Assembly: GCA_015501055.1 (NCBI GenBank)
Contig: JADNYV010000654.1
Span: 1 to 18,662, forward strand
Origin: Mucidula mucida
Lineage: Eukaryota > Basidiomycota > Agaricomycetes > Agaricales > Physalacriaceae
Length of the DNA: 18,662 nt
Direction: 5' to 3'
Shown here: one piece after another, positions 1-9,074 of the stretch
Layout of the letters: the number at the start of each line of letters is the position of its first letter
Numbering within the stretch: position 1 is the first letter of the stretch
Notes under the pieces: generated by a model
What the model was told of the DNA's origin: nothing
Seen by the model: the letters and a program-made list of their open reading frames with translations, nothing else
The model's database searches: none
Made by a program: the position numbers and the translations under genes

Positions 1-609
1 GGGTTCAGATGATGGTGTAGATGCGGTAGCTTCTGCCGTTGGCGCAGCTGCTGGAGCCTTCTCTTTCTTCTTCTTTGGAGGTTCAGCAGTGCGCTCCAAC
101 TTTGGTGCGCGCGACAAGTCGAAGGACACGAGAGGGAACGATGATAGTTTTTCGGCAGATTTTCGGACAGGTGGAGATGACTGGATATGGTCAAAGTAGC
201 GCGTGAGGGCGGGATGGGAAAAGTATTGGGTCGGCTGGAACTGGGCCTATATGCGTGTGAGCGGGGTATATCCGGGATATGAAGAGCGTACAAAGCTTGG
301 ATGCAAAGCGCCATAGAGTGCAACGTCGGCCGCAGTGAGATAATTGCTGACAACGTATGTTTTAGGTATCAGTTGGGTATTGAGGGCCTATCAACTAATC
401 AGAGGCATTCAAGCGGCTTGAATGAGGCAACGGACCGCTAGATTGTCTTGCTTGACAATGTCTCCCTGTCCGACTTTTTCGAGCCATCCGTTTACTTCAG
501 ACTGGTCCGCATCGGTCTTCCCGAGAAAAGTCGAATCGTCGTCGGCCGTTGTAGTGACCAGCGCCTTGACGGGACCGCTCAGTTTGGAAACAGATGCTTG
601 AAAAGACAT
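1..609 (-). CDS. ARC1: Arc1/AIMP1-like tRNA-aminoacylation cofactor, N-terminal part (partial at left edge)
   Basis: Exons 436-609, 292-387 and 1-246 join in phase across introns 388-435 and 247-291. The start is the ATG at 607-609. The product begins MSFQASVSKL and contains the GST-C-like stretch VVSNYLTAADVALYGALHP, a pattern typical of the GST-like domains of Arc1, AIMP1-type cofactors and some aminoacyl-tRNA synthetases. A lysine-rich linker (PPKKKKEKAP) and an Ala/Pro/Ser/Thr tail follow up to the window edge. In the family such a linker leads to an EMAPII-type tRNA-binding domain, which would lie outside the window. Known role of Arc1: cytoplasmic scaffold that binds tRNA and the Met and Glu synthetases. 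A synthetase or another GST-fold protein with a basic linker is possible, because the C-terminal half is not visible. The first intron has a non-ideal GTCCGT donor. Confidence 0.6.
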
Positions 610-1708
610 GCAAGCTGGACGTGATCGCGGTAGGAATCGATAAAGACTTCGAGTCAAGAACTCCATCAAGAACCAAATTTGGTGACCCGGGGTACATCTT
701 CACTCAAATCCTTGATTCCATTTTCTTGAGAGCTCGAAGTCTGACAGTTCTCCATCATACTGTTGTTTTTCTACTGTACTTGGTGTACAAGTCAAAACTA
801 ACCACAAATGATGTTAATATATCAAGTCATAGACTGTGTGGTTGGTCAAGATGCAATGATTGATAGTGTATTTCTATGTGCTGTAGTATGGGCCAGGACA
901 TACAAGACGATATGAATATCAATGAATTCATCGATTGCCAGAGATTGAAGTAAACTAAGCTGTGGCGTAACAAATGATCTACAGACTAGGGTTAGGGTTA
1001 GGGCATACAGCCGACCCAAAAAAAGGGCCCACCCAGCCAGAGTGGCCAAAGTGGGACAGGAAAATATTGAGACGATGCATAAGCCGAAGCCTATACAAGC
1101 CGTAGACACCCTCTGTATGGACAGGGTCGCCGTGCTATGAAGGATCTCCACGGCCCATAAATCCGGGACGTGAAGGGACTTATGCCATCAAGGTAAGTAT
1201 GAGATGTTCCGCTGTTCACGCTCACATTTTATACTTGAACAACGCGCGCACGGACCACGTCGCTGTCACCTTCCTTTCTGGGTAACGTTCGCGCTGTGCG
1301 CACAAATTGATCGAACCGCTTAGTCGATCCACCTCCAGCGTTGATTTCTCGCTGCGCGTGTCTTGTAGCCAGAGTATAAAATATATAATATCTAGCGCTT
1401 CTTCAGTGCAGCGCGCGACCAAGGCCTCAACGTGACATCTTGCCGACACTCTACAGCCAGCTCGACCCAGCTTATAGTAATATTGAAACATATTAACACA
1501 CACGTCCGGGAACTCACAACCTTGTACGTTTACTGTTCTGAGTAGGAAATTCAGAGAGATGTGGCTAGAACGTCTGTGCCTCTGTTCGCGAGAGCAGGTA
1601 CTACTACAAGACGACGACAGTATCATAATACATGAATTTCGAGACTCTGAGATCTTGATCCAGGTCTATTGTCGAGCAAATCAAGAGAAGAGTATGATTA
1701 TCCATTGC
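610..1708. other. Gene-poor interval, no gene recognised
   Basis: This stretch of about 1.1 kb separates the 5' end of the Arc1-like gene from the 3' end of the P450. Open frames occur on the minus strand (846-1151 and 1222-1626), but neither shows a recognisable domain, a sensible exon partner or a consistent composition. No tRNA-like A/B box pair was found. The only distinct element is the TTAGGG repeat at 987-1003. The left end presumably holds the promoter of the Arc1-like gene. Confidence 0.6.
987..1003 (+). repeat. Interstitial telomere-type repeat, (TTAGGG) about 2.8 copies
   Basis: The sequence reads TAGGGTTAGGGTTAGGG without a mismatch. TTAGGG is the telomere repeat of most filamentous fungi. 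A short internal copy can be a relic of break repair or a binding site for a telobox protein of the Tbf1/Teb1 type, which also act at promoters. It lies about 380 bp upstream of the Arc1-like start. Chance is possible for so short a tract. Confidence 0.6.
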
Positions 1709-3650
1709 TTAAGTACATCCTAGAACCTTGGATACATCTTCATGCCTCGGAGTAAGCTTCAGACTATATGGCATCGGCGAGCGCCCCGATAGCCCATCGT
1801 ACTCGGTCAAATCAATCGGTGCACCCTCTACCTGTTCCATCTTGAAAGACCAGAGGAGTCGAGAAATTCCAAGAAAGAGTGCGCGATCCGCGAGAGCCAT
1901 GCCTATGCATATTCGGCGACTTCGATAATTCAGTGTACGTCCGAAACAGGTATCCTACCAACGTACCCAACACCATACATCCAATGATCACGTTTATAAG
2001 GATCTGCTTGGTTAGCGCTTTCAGTGGACGTGAGGACGTCTCCCACGAAGCGATCAGGCTGCGTGAGACGTCAGCGACAATGACTGACGTCAAAGTATGG
2101 TACCCACGTTGAACACAAGAGGATCTGGATATCGGTCTGCGTCAAAGTGCATCGAATAGGTATTGCAGACGACGACTGTGTTTGCCGGAATAAGGTTTCC
2201 TTGATACATAAAGTCTTCTGTTGACATATGTGGCGTACCCAACCAAAAAGGATTATGGTACCGTTCGACCTTCAACCAGTTAGAATGAGCTATTTTGCGT
2301 TCGAGAAAGTAATTCACCTCTTTAATGATAGCCCTGCAGTAGGGCAAGTTCTTCTCGTCGTTTACATCCGGCACTCTGTCCTTACCCACAACGCGATCCA
2401 TCTCTTCGTGCGCCTTTCGTTGGATGTCCGGGTGTGCCGCAATATGCGCTGTGAACCATTGAAGGACGCCGGCTGTCTTGGTTGGATGGCGTATCAGTTG
2501 CGCTTCAAGATATATTGGAAAAACATACGGTCTCGACGCCAGCGATCATGTACGCTGCTGCGAGCATCGTCATATCCATGAGGTCTAAACCTTCTTTCTC
2601 CTGAATCTGCAGTAACGTTTTCGCGAAACAGTCAGGAACCTCGACGCCAGTCTGAAGGTCAGCTTTCATCGCCAAGAGCATGCCTCCGTAAAAATTGACG
2701 GTATCTTCTTGTAGCCTGCGGCCGCGTCGCCACATGCCGGTGGGAAGCCGCTGGAGGATTGGGAGGAAATCGACTAGGTTGGAGACAGGCCCTGTGCAGT
2801 TCCTACATACTCGGTTGAGCAATCATGGAATGAATTATCGCACTTGTCAGATTTACATGAATTCGCGACTTATGCGCAGGATTTCGGCGACGTGATTATC
2901 ATCGACGCCTGAAGTCCTGACACCGAACGTGATTTGAAACATATTATTGAGGGGGTAGCGCCCAAGAATTTTCTGCGTACTAGGCGGATGAGGACCAGAA
3001 TAGCATCTGATGATGATAACCTTGCCTGGGGATTGATGCAGTATGCACCTCCTTGGCTGACTTGGTACAGCGTCTTCACCATGTCCAAGGCCTCAAAATT
3101 CATTGTCGCCTCAAATCTTGAGACGGCTGAGGCTTGGATATACGAAGCAGCAATTCGACGGTGTTTTCGCCTGGCTCAGATAAGCAACAGCATGGCATCT
3201 TGCAAACGCTTGAGGAAATACTCACCAGATATCTCCGTGCGGCGAGCCAGTGATGGCACGTCCCTTGAATATCGTCTGGGCTTTGATGAACATGTTCTTG
3301 CGCGACGAAAAGATGGCTCCATTGGTCACGAAAAGATCTTTGACAATGACAGGATCCGAAATTGAGAGAAACGACTGATTCCCCAAACGGAACGAGTAGA
3401 CTTTCCCATATTGTCTTGTCCAGCGGTGCAGAGTGAGTTCTGGGTAGTGGGTCAAGAACGGGAACGATCCTGGGATGAAGTTATATGAGGTGAGAGCGAG
3501 CGGAGGACTGTTCGAACCTAGAACGGGGATGCCTTTAGGCCCATTGAATCCGGGAGTAGCAGGAGCACAGAGAGTGTAGTAACCAACAAGAAGTATCGTC
3601 GTCCCAAGTGCAATCCACCACAAGGAGGACGCGAGTAAGTGGGGGTCCAT
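1709..3650 (-). CDS. Cytochrome P450 monooxygenase, complete, 9 exons
   Basis: Haem-thiolate monooxygenase, 511 aa by my joins. Exons: 3518-3650, 3226-3469, 3026-3170, 2857-2972, 2529-2802, 2318-2476, 2108-2269, 1967-2058, 1709-1919; total 1536 nt, in phase throughout. Start is the ATG at 3648-3650, followed by a hydrophobic N-terminal anchor (about residues 8-28) and a Gly/Pro hinge, as expected for an ER-bound enzyme. Visible motifs: WRKHRR (helix C), I-helix AGVETT (300-305), helix-K EVER (E357, R360), and the haem loop YGVGRRICIG with Cys446, which is split by the last intron. The usual loop Phe is Tyr. The pattern resembles fungal group-I P450s acting on small aromatic or polyketide-like substrates, but the substrate cannot be read from sequence. 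The intron 2973-3025 appears to be GC-AG. The gene is divergent from the HIT gene and has a TATA-like box at 3687-3693. Confidence 0.93.
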
Positions 3651-3974
3651 GAAGAGCAACTTGAAAAAGGCTAGAAAACTCCACCATTATATACCTCGGC
3701 CCGTTCAGTGGTTCCATAGATATCACCCCAAAGAGGAATCTTTGATTTTCGCATTCAGTAAACGCACATAGCTTGTAGTTTAGGGCGAAGTGGGTGGGTG
3801 AACAAAATTCTTCTGATCTCATGTGACGAATTCCCGATCGCATCTGAACCGAAGTAAATGCCGATCACCGACACTGTTGCCGGTACATCGACTTCACCGC
3901 ACTTGCTCTCTTCAACCACCAGTCTACCACTACCTTGCTTAGGACTGATCTCACGGCTACTTACGACTTTCATC
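3651..3974. promoter_or_regulatory. Divergent promoter region between P450 and HIT genes
   Basis: This 324-bp spacer separates two start codons pointing away from each other and holds no plausible gene. Its P450 side carries a TATA-like box about 37 bp before that ATG. The HIT side shows no clear TATA. Confidence 0.6.
3687..3693 (-). promoter_or_regulatory. TATA-like box of the P450 gene
   Basis: Read on the minus strand this is TATATAA, about 37-43 bp upstream of the P450 ATG. Position and sequence fit a TATA element with a very short 5' leader, but the transcription start is unknown. Confidence 0.45.
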
Positions 3975-4722
3975 ATGGCCGCCAATGAAGACCCCAAGTG
4001 ATTCTTCAACTAGTCGACAGCCCATCTCTCTGATCCTTTCCTTGTGTAGGTGCCTCTTCTGTGCGATTATCTCTGGTACGAGTATCTCAAGCTATGTGGG
4101 CATTGCTCTCCTCTCATGCTACTACATAGGCAAAGTTCCTTCCCACAAGGTGTACGAGACAGACAAATGGTGAGTCCCGTTCAACAGTAACACTACAGGG
4201 AGCCATACTAGCGTCTCATTGCTAGTCTCGCCTTCCTTGATATCATGCCAACTACGGAAGGTCATACTCAAGTGATTCCCAAATGTTTGTTACACTGAGC
4301 CGACACGGATCTCAATAACCATCATATCTAGATCACGCGAAAACGCTCGGTGACCTTCCTGATGAATACCTCAGCGCGATTGGTCCGGTCGTGAAGAAAA
4401 TTGCTCTTTCTACCGGAGTGGAGCAATACAACATTGTTCAGGTGCTCATACAGTTTTCTCGCTTGCAATCCGCCCTTGACGCATCTCTTGATTCCGCAGA
4501 ATAACGGCAAACTCGCTTTTCAGGTACGTGAGACCAATAATAGCTCGCGAAGCTGACGGAGATACTGCTCCACAGCACATTGACCATGTTCACTTCCATG
4601 TTGTACCTAAGCCCAATGAGACGGAAGGTCTCGTCTTAACTCTTGGTCAAAACTGGCCACAGAGGAAGGCCGGCAACGAAGAATTGGCCATTACGTGCGA
4701 GAAGATGAAGAACCGTCTCTGA
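3975..4722 (+). CDS. HNT1: HIT-family (Hint/Hnt1-like) nucleotide hydrolase, complete, 7 exons
   Basis: Histidine-triad protein of 142 aa; the family hydrolyses nucleoside phosphoramidates and AMP-lysine-type bonds. Exons: 3975-3997, 4050-4075, 4130-4169, 4226-4284, 4332-4441, 4500-4523, 4576-4722; total 429 nt in phase. The N-terminus carries CLFC (Cys9, Cys12), as in Hint proteins where CxxC can bind zinc. Next come KVPSHKVYETDK, LAFLDIMPTTEGHTQVIPK and DLPDEYL. The triad HVHFHVV (His98, His100, His102) is intact, followed by PKPNE. All of these are standard Hint landmarks, and the length suits the family. Seven exons for so small a protein is typical of Agaricomycetes. Probably cytosolic or nuclear; no targeting signal is evident. 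Confidence 0.92.
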
Positions 4723-4814
4723 ATGCGGCTAATACAGCGCTCGTGTACTTCCCATACTAAATGCATATGCTTCAGACGGAGGGTGCTTTCGTGCAACATT
4801 TGAATCTCCTCGCG

Positions 4815-4822
4815 TGACGTCA
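4815..4822. promoter_or_regulatory. CRE/ATF-type palindrome TGACGTCA
   Basis: This is a perfect 8-bp consensus for bZIP factors of the CREB/ATF class. It sits 93 bp after the HIT stop codon and about 375 bp before the next start codon. Function is inferred from sequence alone; an 8-bp match can occur by chance in 18 kb. Confidence 0.3.
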
Positions 4823-4980
4823 CATTCCTCATTCTTGACTGATCGTCTTATCGTTCGCGCTCAAGCGCAGCTCAAACTCAAGGCCTGTTTCTCGGGACAA
4901 GTGACTAGTGGGGGGATTGAACGCCCGCCACAACGCCCAAGGGCGCTCACTCTCTGAGTCTCACCAGCCAGCTTCCTCCA

Positions 4981-4993
4981 CCGGACAGTCCGG
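4981..4993. promoter_or_regulatory. Perfect inverted repeat CCGGAC-A-GTCCGG
   Basis: Two 6-bp arms flank one central base, about 205 bp upstream of the start of the seven-helix gene at 5198. CGG/CCG inverted pairs are typical of fungal Zn2Cys6 binding sites, though spacing varies with the factor. No factor can be assigned. Confidence 0.3.
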
Positions 4994-5197
4994 ACTACCT
5001 CATGTTTTTTTCGCAATGGGCTCTTCCATATGGCGGTCAACTCCATATAGTATTCCGCGAACTTGCTCCGCTTCAGGTTCATCTTGTAATATGAATGATG
5101 CGAGAACTGGGCCGGGGTATCAGTCAATTCATATCGTATCGTCGCACGAGGACATTCCTTCTTCACTCCTTTGCTACCGCCCGGCTCAAGATTCGCG

Positions 5198-6532
5198 ATG
5201 ACAGTCAGAGTGTCGCCAGTACTCTCTGTGCTCATCTCAATATGGATGGAGACACTGTTCTATGGTACGCGACCTGCTTTGGTCATACAAGACCGCGTAC
5301 TAAATTCCACTCGATTACTCAGGTATCAATGTTGTGCTCATTGTTCTTACGGTAGCTGCCCTATTGTCGGGTCCGTATCCTCCCAATCGGCAGAACCAAG
5401 TCATTTTAACACTCTCCGTCATTCTGTCAGTCTATTTCTGCTGGCGCGATGTAAATTGAACCTCCTGTTGACTTAGTTTCCTTTGCGCTTCTGCCCATAT
5501 GGGAGTCAATCTTTGCCGTTTGGTACAAGGTTATATCTTCCCGGAGAGCAAGGAGGGTATGATTGCATATCTTCTGGACCTCACACAACATACCAATGTT
5601 GCTAAGCAGTATCTGCTCGTCACGGTTGTAAGTAACACATCGCTCGACCATCCTCTACAACTCATTGGTCGAGTAGAATTTGTTTTCAGATATGCTATTG
5701 GTGACTGCTATCCGCATATTGTAGCCCGCACGTCCCTTATACGCCCGATAGACCTGGCGTGTCTACTTGGTATGGGACAAGTCAATTCTCATTACCTTGA
5801 TGCCAGTCCTTCTGTGTACCAGCGTTTTCAGTACGTGAAGTTCCGTTGGATCGTCTCTTATGGGCTGACTCATTTCCCTTACTAGTCGCTGGCATCGGTG
5901 TAAGCACTTTCTTCGCTCTCTATGTAGCCTTAATTTATAGATCGTTCATTCTTAGACTGCCATTCTGGAAAGCCTCGTCGTCCCTGGAGAAACAATCTTC
6001 CTCGGTCGCATCTCATCCTGGGCTCTCGCCCAATTCTCGTTGTCCCTTGTTATGAACTTCACCGCGACCGTCCTCATTGCGTCGCGCATCTGGTACATCA
6101 CTGGTCGTGGTGCCGTGCAGAATCGAGCGCACCTCAAACTCTATTGGCGCATCATCATCATCATCATCGAGAGCGCGTCCTTTACTGCTTTCGTGCAAAT
6201 CGTGCAGCTTGGGTTCTACGCGGCCAAATTCCCGGGCACATATTTCGTATCGGACTGCGCTGTTCAAATAGTCGTAAGTGGGCTCGCCGAGCGTTGTAGA
6301 TGTTCACTGAAGATTCACACGTTAGACTATGGCTCCATTGATGATCATCGTACTGATTGGGGCGACGCGCAAGGATCAGAGTAACGTTGTCTTCAGCACA
6401 TATGATACCCGAAGTATGGTCGATACGCCGACACTTTCGGGGATACGATTTGCAGAGAAGGATCTGGAGATGATGGCTGCGACTAAGACGGTGTCCACCT
6501 CAAGATCGACGAACGACGGAATGCCGTTATAA
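5198..6532 (+). CDS. Agaricomycete-type seven-helix membrane protein, 8 exons (one very small)
   Basis: Integral membrane protein of a large uncharacterised mushroom family. Proposed exons: 5198-5264, 5323-5425, 5477-5631, 5690-5700, 5752-5815, 5886-5899, 5956-6273, 6326-6532; 939 nt, 312 aa, in phase. Family landmarks: WMETLFYGINVVLIVLT (helix 1), TNVAKQYLLVTVV, TWRVYLVWDKS, PGETIFLGRISSWALAQFSL, VLIASRIWYITG, and a final helix with APLMIIVLIG, followed by a polar tail of about 55 residues. The start follows from family N-termini, which are short. Oddities: the 11-nt exon is needed to hold the frame, and the family's Gly-Asp-Cys/Ser motif is present in the DNA next to it (IGDC) but in another frame. 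(ATC)6 encodes six isoleucines in one helix. The gene may therefore be newly damaged. Ligand and function are unknown; related proteins are sometimes called receptor-like without proof. Confidence 0.7.
6151..6168 (+). repeat. (ATC)6 trinucleotide microsatellite in coding sequence
   Basis: Six perfect ATC codons lie in a predicted transmembrane helix of the first seven-helix gene and give a run of six Ile. Length changes would keep the frame and alter helix length by one residue per unit. Confidence 0.9.
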
Positions 6533-7005
6533 CCACCAGATGTGGTGCTGTCATTTTCATGTTATGCCTCCTGGATAACTTTGTTTCGTATCTAGATAGG
6601 AGGTCAGAAAGAGTCAGGGATCCGATTCGAGCTCGCTCAATGGCTGATGATCTACTCTGGACCATTGTATATCCAACACCCCAATAGCATGAGCATCAAG
6701 AAAGAGAGAAAAAGGAATTTCGTGATACATAGTTTCGCCACGTCGCGCGTTCAAATCGCTGACCGCCGCCGCCGGCAAGTCATATGACTTCGTTGTTCGC
6801 GTTTTTCTTCCTCATCGATCCAATACGACTCTAAGAATGGTGGCCCTCGATACTTAGCTCTGACTTTGGCAATATGGCGGCCCGCGTTAATCGCGTTTCA
6901 TGGCTATGTAGGTCCAGATGGATCCAGACTTCCCTGACAGTCCACAACCGGACAGACCCGATTTTTTATGCTCGTTACACTCCTTCCAACTCTCTCTATC
7001 ACACG
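6533..7005. other. Intergenic interval between the two membrane-protein genes
   Basis: No separate gene is recognised in these 473 bp. An in-frame ATG at 6874 could extend the downstream gene by 44 residues, but that extension is polar, resembles nothing in the family and is probably leader sequence. No clear TATA box is seen. Confidence 0.5.
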
Positions 7006-8985
7006 ATGTCAATTGAAAGCACTTTCGGGACCGTCTATGTCGGCTTCGTGCTCGGAGTGATCTGCTATGGATTTACCTTCTTTCGTACGCCACCCCTTGA
7101 GACGATCTTGAATGATGCCGAATCCTATCCCCCAGAAACCTCTGTCTATTTCTCAAGGTTCCCGAAAGACGCTGCTACCATCAAATTTACTGTGAGTCTC
7201 GATATTTCTTTGGTCTGTTTCCCGCGGTGGGTTTGACTCGCATGGGCGTACTAGGTGATATCACTATGGTTCGCGCTCTGACCTTTTCTGTTTGGACATA
7301 ATTTCAGCATTTGACAGCGCCATAGACACAGGCTCTTCGGCTCTCCGTAAGCTGCTGCCGGTACAGATCTCACTGCCTTCTCTGACGCGCATCCACTTGA
7401 ACAGTATCTCACGCGTATGATCTCTCGCTCTCCGCCAACGACACACCCTAGACTACCTTTTAAAGCGCTCATCATTATCTCGTGCGAATGTTTTCGAGCG
7501 GCGAAGCCCTTACGGAGGTCACAAGGTATGCGTTCAGTGTCTCTATCAGGAATACAGGTATCATTATGTTGTAGGTCATTATGCGTATGTAAAGTTGCGC
7601 TCTTTGGCAGCTTCCACCAGCCTACAGGTCCTGTATAAGCTGAAATAGGTCTCGTGGTATGTCAGGTATTTCCACCAACATAGTCTGCTCTTGATGCGCG
7701 GATTTCTCAATCAGTCGCGATAATGATCGTTCAATCGTAAGGATACATTTTTTTCTTGTGAATATACTCCTGAAATCTCCACGCAGTTTCTCCTCGTTCC
7801 GTTTGTGGAAAGGTGACCTTCTTCTCAGCGCTCACCAACATACTCTTACCCGGCAAGGAAATCATGGCGGCAGTCATTGTGAGCTTGTATCGGATACATA
7901 TCTCCTAAGGAACCAACTTGTAGTGGCAGGTCGCGTTCAACTGCATCGGCTTGGGTGTGTTTACAGCGCGATTCCATAGCTCCTAGCTACTGATCTTCTC
8001 GCACAGCCTGTAATATCGGTATGTCCGCCTCACCTCTCGTCCTGAAAATGTCTGTGACCGTGTCCCAGTGATGACCATCCTAATGTGCGTATGTTCTCCT
8101 TTTCGCAGGCTTCCCCCACTTACCGTTGACTAGCTCCATGAACCCAACGTTCGCTCATTTCGATGATACGTTCCCTCAAAGTGGGCACACCCTTACAAAT
8201 ATTTACCGTCACTCACGAAAACACAGATTGTAGTCATCGTCGCTCAGGCTGCAGTGTTGATCGCAGCGCTCGTCGCTTTGGTATTACTGGACATCCTCGG
8301 ACAGGACGGAACAAGGTATGCTCTTTCTTTAGGCTGTGTTTAGTGTTCACCGAGCGACCACCAGACACGGGACGCATAAAAGAAGAATGAATTTTTTGAT
8401 CATGGTCGACGTTTTGACCCTTATATTCCAGGTCTCGTATCTCATCGTCGTACGTGCAATACGTCGGCCAACTTCAGGCTTTTTGACCCAATCTGCGATA
8501 GTTTGCCATTTCGAGTGAGTGACAAGTTATATCGGGTACCCATTCATTTATTGTGTAGCAAGCGTAGGTGACCCGGCTTCATATCTTCACGTACTCACAC
8601 GTTATCAAGTCTTCATCAACAGTCACTTGTCTATGTATGTCAGCGCTTTGATTCTTTCTGAAAAAGAATCTGACCTAAGGCCTGAACATGTAGGTTGAAC
8701 GGACGCCAAATATCCCACGGACATGGTGTAGAAACGACGACCAGTAAAACCAAGCCCAGTCCGACTCCCGTTCGTTTCAATGTCGCAGCCACACAATCGC
8801 CGCTCAACATTGAAGTTTCTCGTACCGTGGTACAGGACAATATCAAAAAGAATCGATACACAGACGATGATGATGTATGTCATGTCAAGTTGAATGGCCA
8901 TCAATCAGACTCAGCTTCTATCCAGAACTCTCTGCATGATGTGCGTACTCAAATTCACTGGCTCGCAACGTTTCTGACCTCGTAG
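7006..8985 (+). pseudogene. DUF6534-like seven-helix membrane protein gene, apparently frame-broken
   Basis: Pieces of one family appear in order on this strand. Exon 7006-7084 (MSIESTFGTVYVGFVLGV), 7136-7191 (QTSVYFSRFPKDAATIKFT), small pieces 7255-7268, 7318-7346 and 7405-7414 (VISL..AIDTGSSALLSHA), 7452-7525, 7787-7878 (KVTFFSALTNILLPGKEI), 7930-7954, 8007-8018, 8069-8088 (NIVMTILMC), 8134-8160 (LHEPNVRSF), 8163-8180 (MIRSLK), 8227-8315 (IVVIVAQAAVLIAAL), about 8570-8634 (YQVFINSHLSM) and 8694-8985 (LNGRQ plus a polar tail). This order matches the DUF6534 layout ending in an NS.L..LN.R-like motif. Three joins fail: no in-phase path was found across 7585-7786, LHEPNVRSF and MIRSLK are one base out of frame at a TGA (8164-8166), and 8316-8570 cannot be linked in phase. 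An alternative last intron (8941-8985) would end the gene at 9009. Either a decayed gene or one whose splicing I could not solve. Confidence 0.55.
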
Positions 8986-9074
8986 ATGACAAAAACCAAC
9001 TTTGTTTGAGTAGTTGAAAAATATCAGTAGCATTATTCCTCCTTGTAAGATCGTCTGAATTATATGATATATTG

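Larger units (their letters stand above)
4723..5197. other. Intergenic interval before the first membrane-protein gene
   Basis: No gene is recognised in these 475 bp. The minus-strand open frame at 4861-5235 has no domain and overlaps the first exon of the next gene. The stretch holds a perfect TGACGTCA palindrome (4815-4822) and a perfect 13-bp CCGGAC-A-GTCCGG palindrome (4981-4993), so it is probably the promoter of the membrane-protein gene that follows. Confidence 0.5.

Noticed and set aside
846..1151. 101-codon minus-strand open frame overlapping the TTAGGG tract
   Set aside because: Hydrophobic but with no family resemblance, and it runs through the telomere-type repeat; probably chance.
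1305..1325. B-box-like GGTTCGATC on the minus strand as a possible tRNA
   Set aside because: No A box at the right distance and no cloverleaf arms around it. A second such match near 3510 lies at an intron start of the P450.
1222..1626. 134-codon minus-strand open frame in the gene-poor stretch
   Set aside because: No recognisable domain, no neighbouring exon in phase and Cys/Ser/Arg-rich composition typical of a chance frame.
2030..2095. Cluster of GACGTC / TGACGTC motifs as a regulatory array
   Set aside because: They fall in a coding exon and intron of the P450, far from any start codon, and are imperfect; the 4815-4822 site was kept instead.
4861..5235. 124-codon minus-strand open frame
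   Set aside because: Overlaps the first exon of the membrane-protein gene on the other strand and shows no domain.
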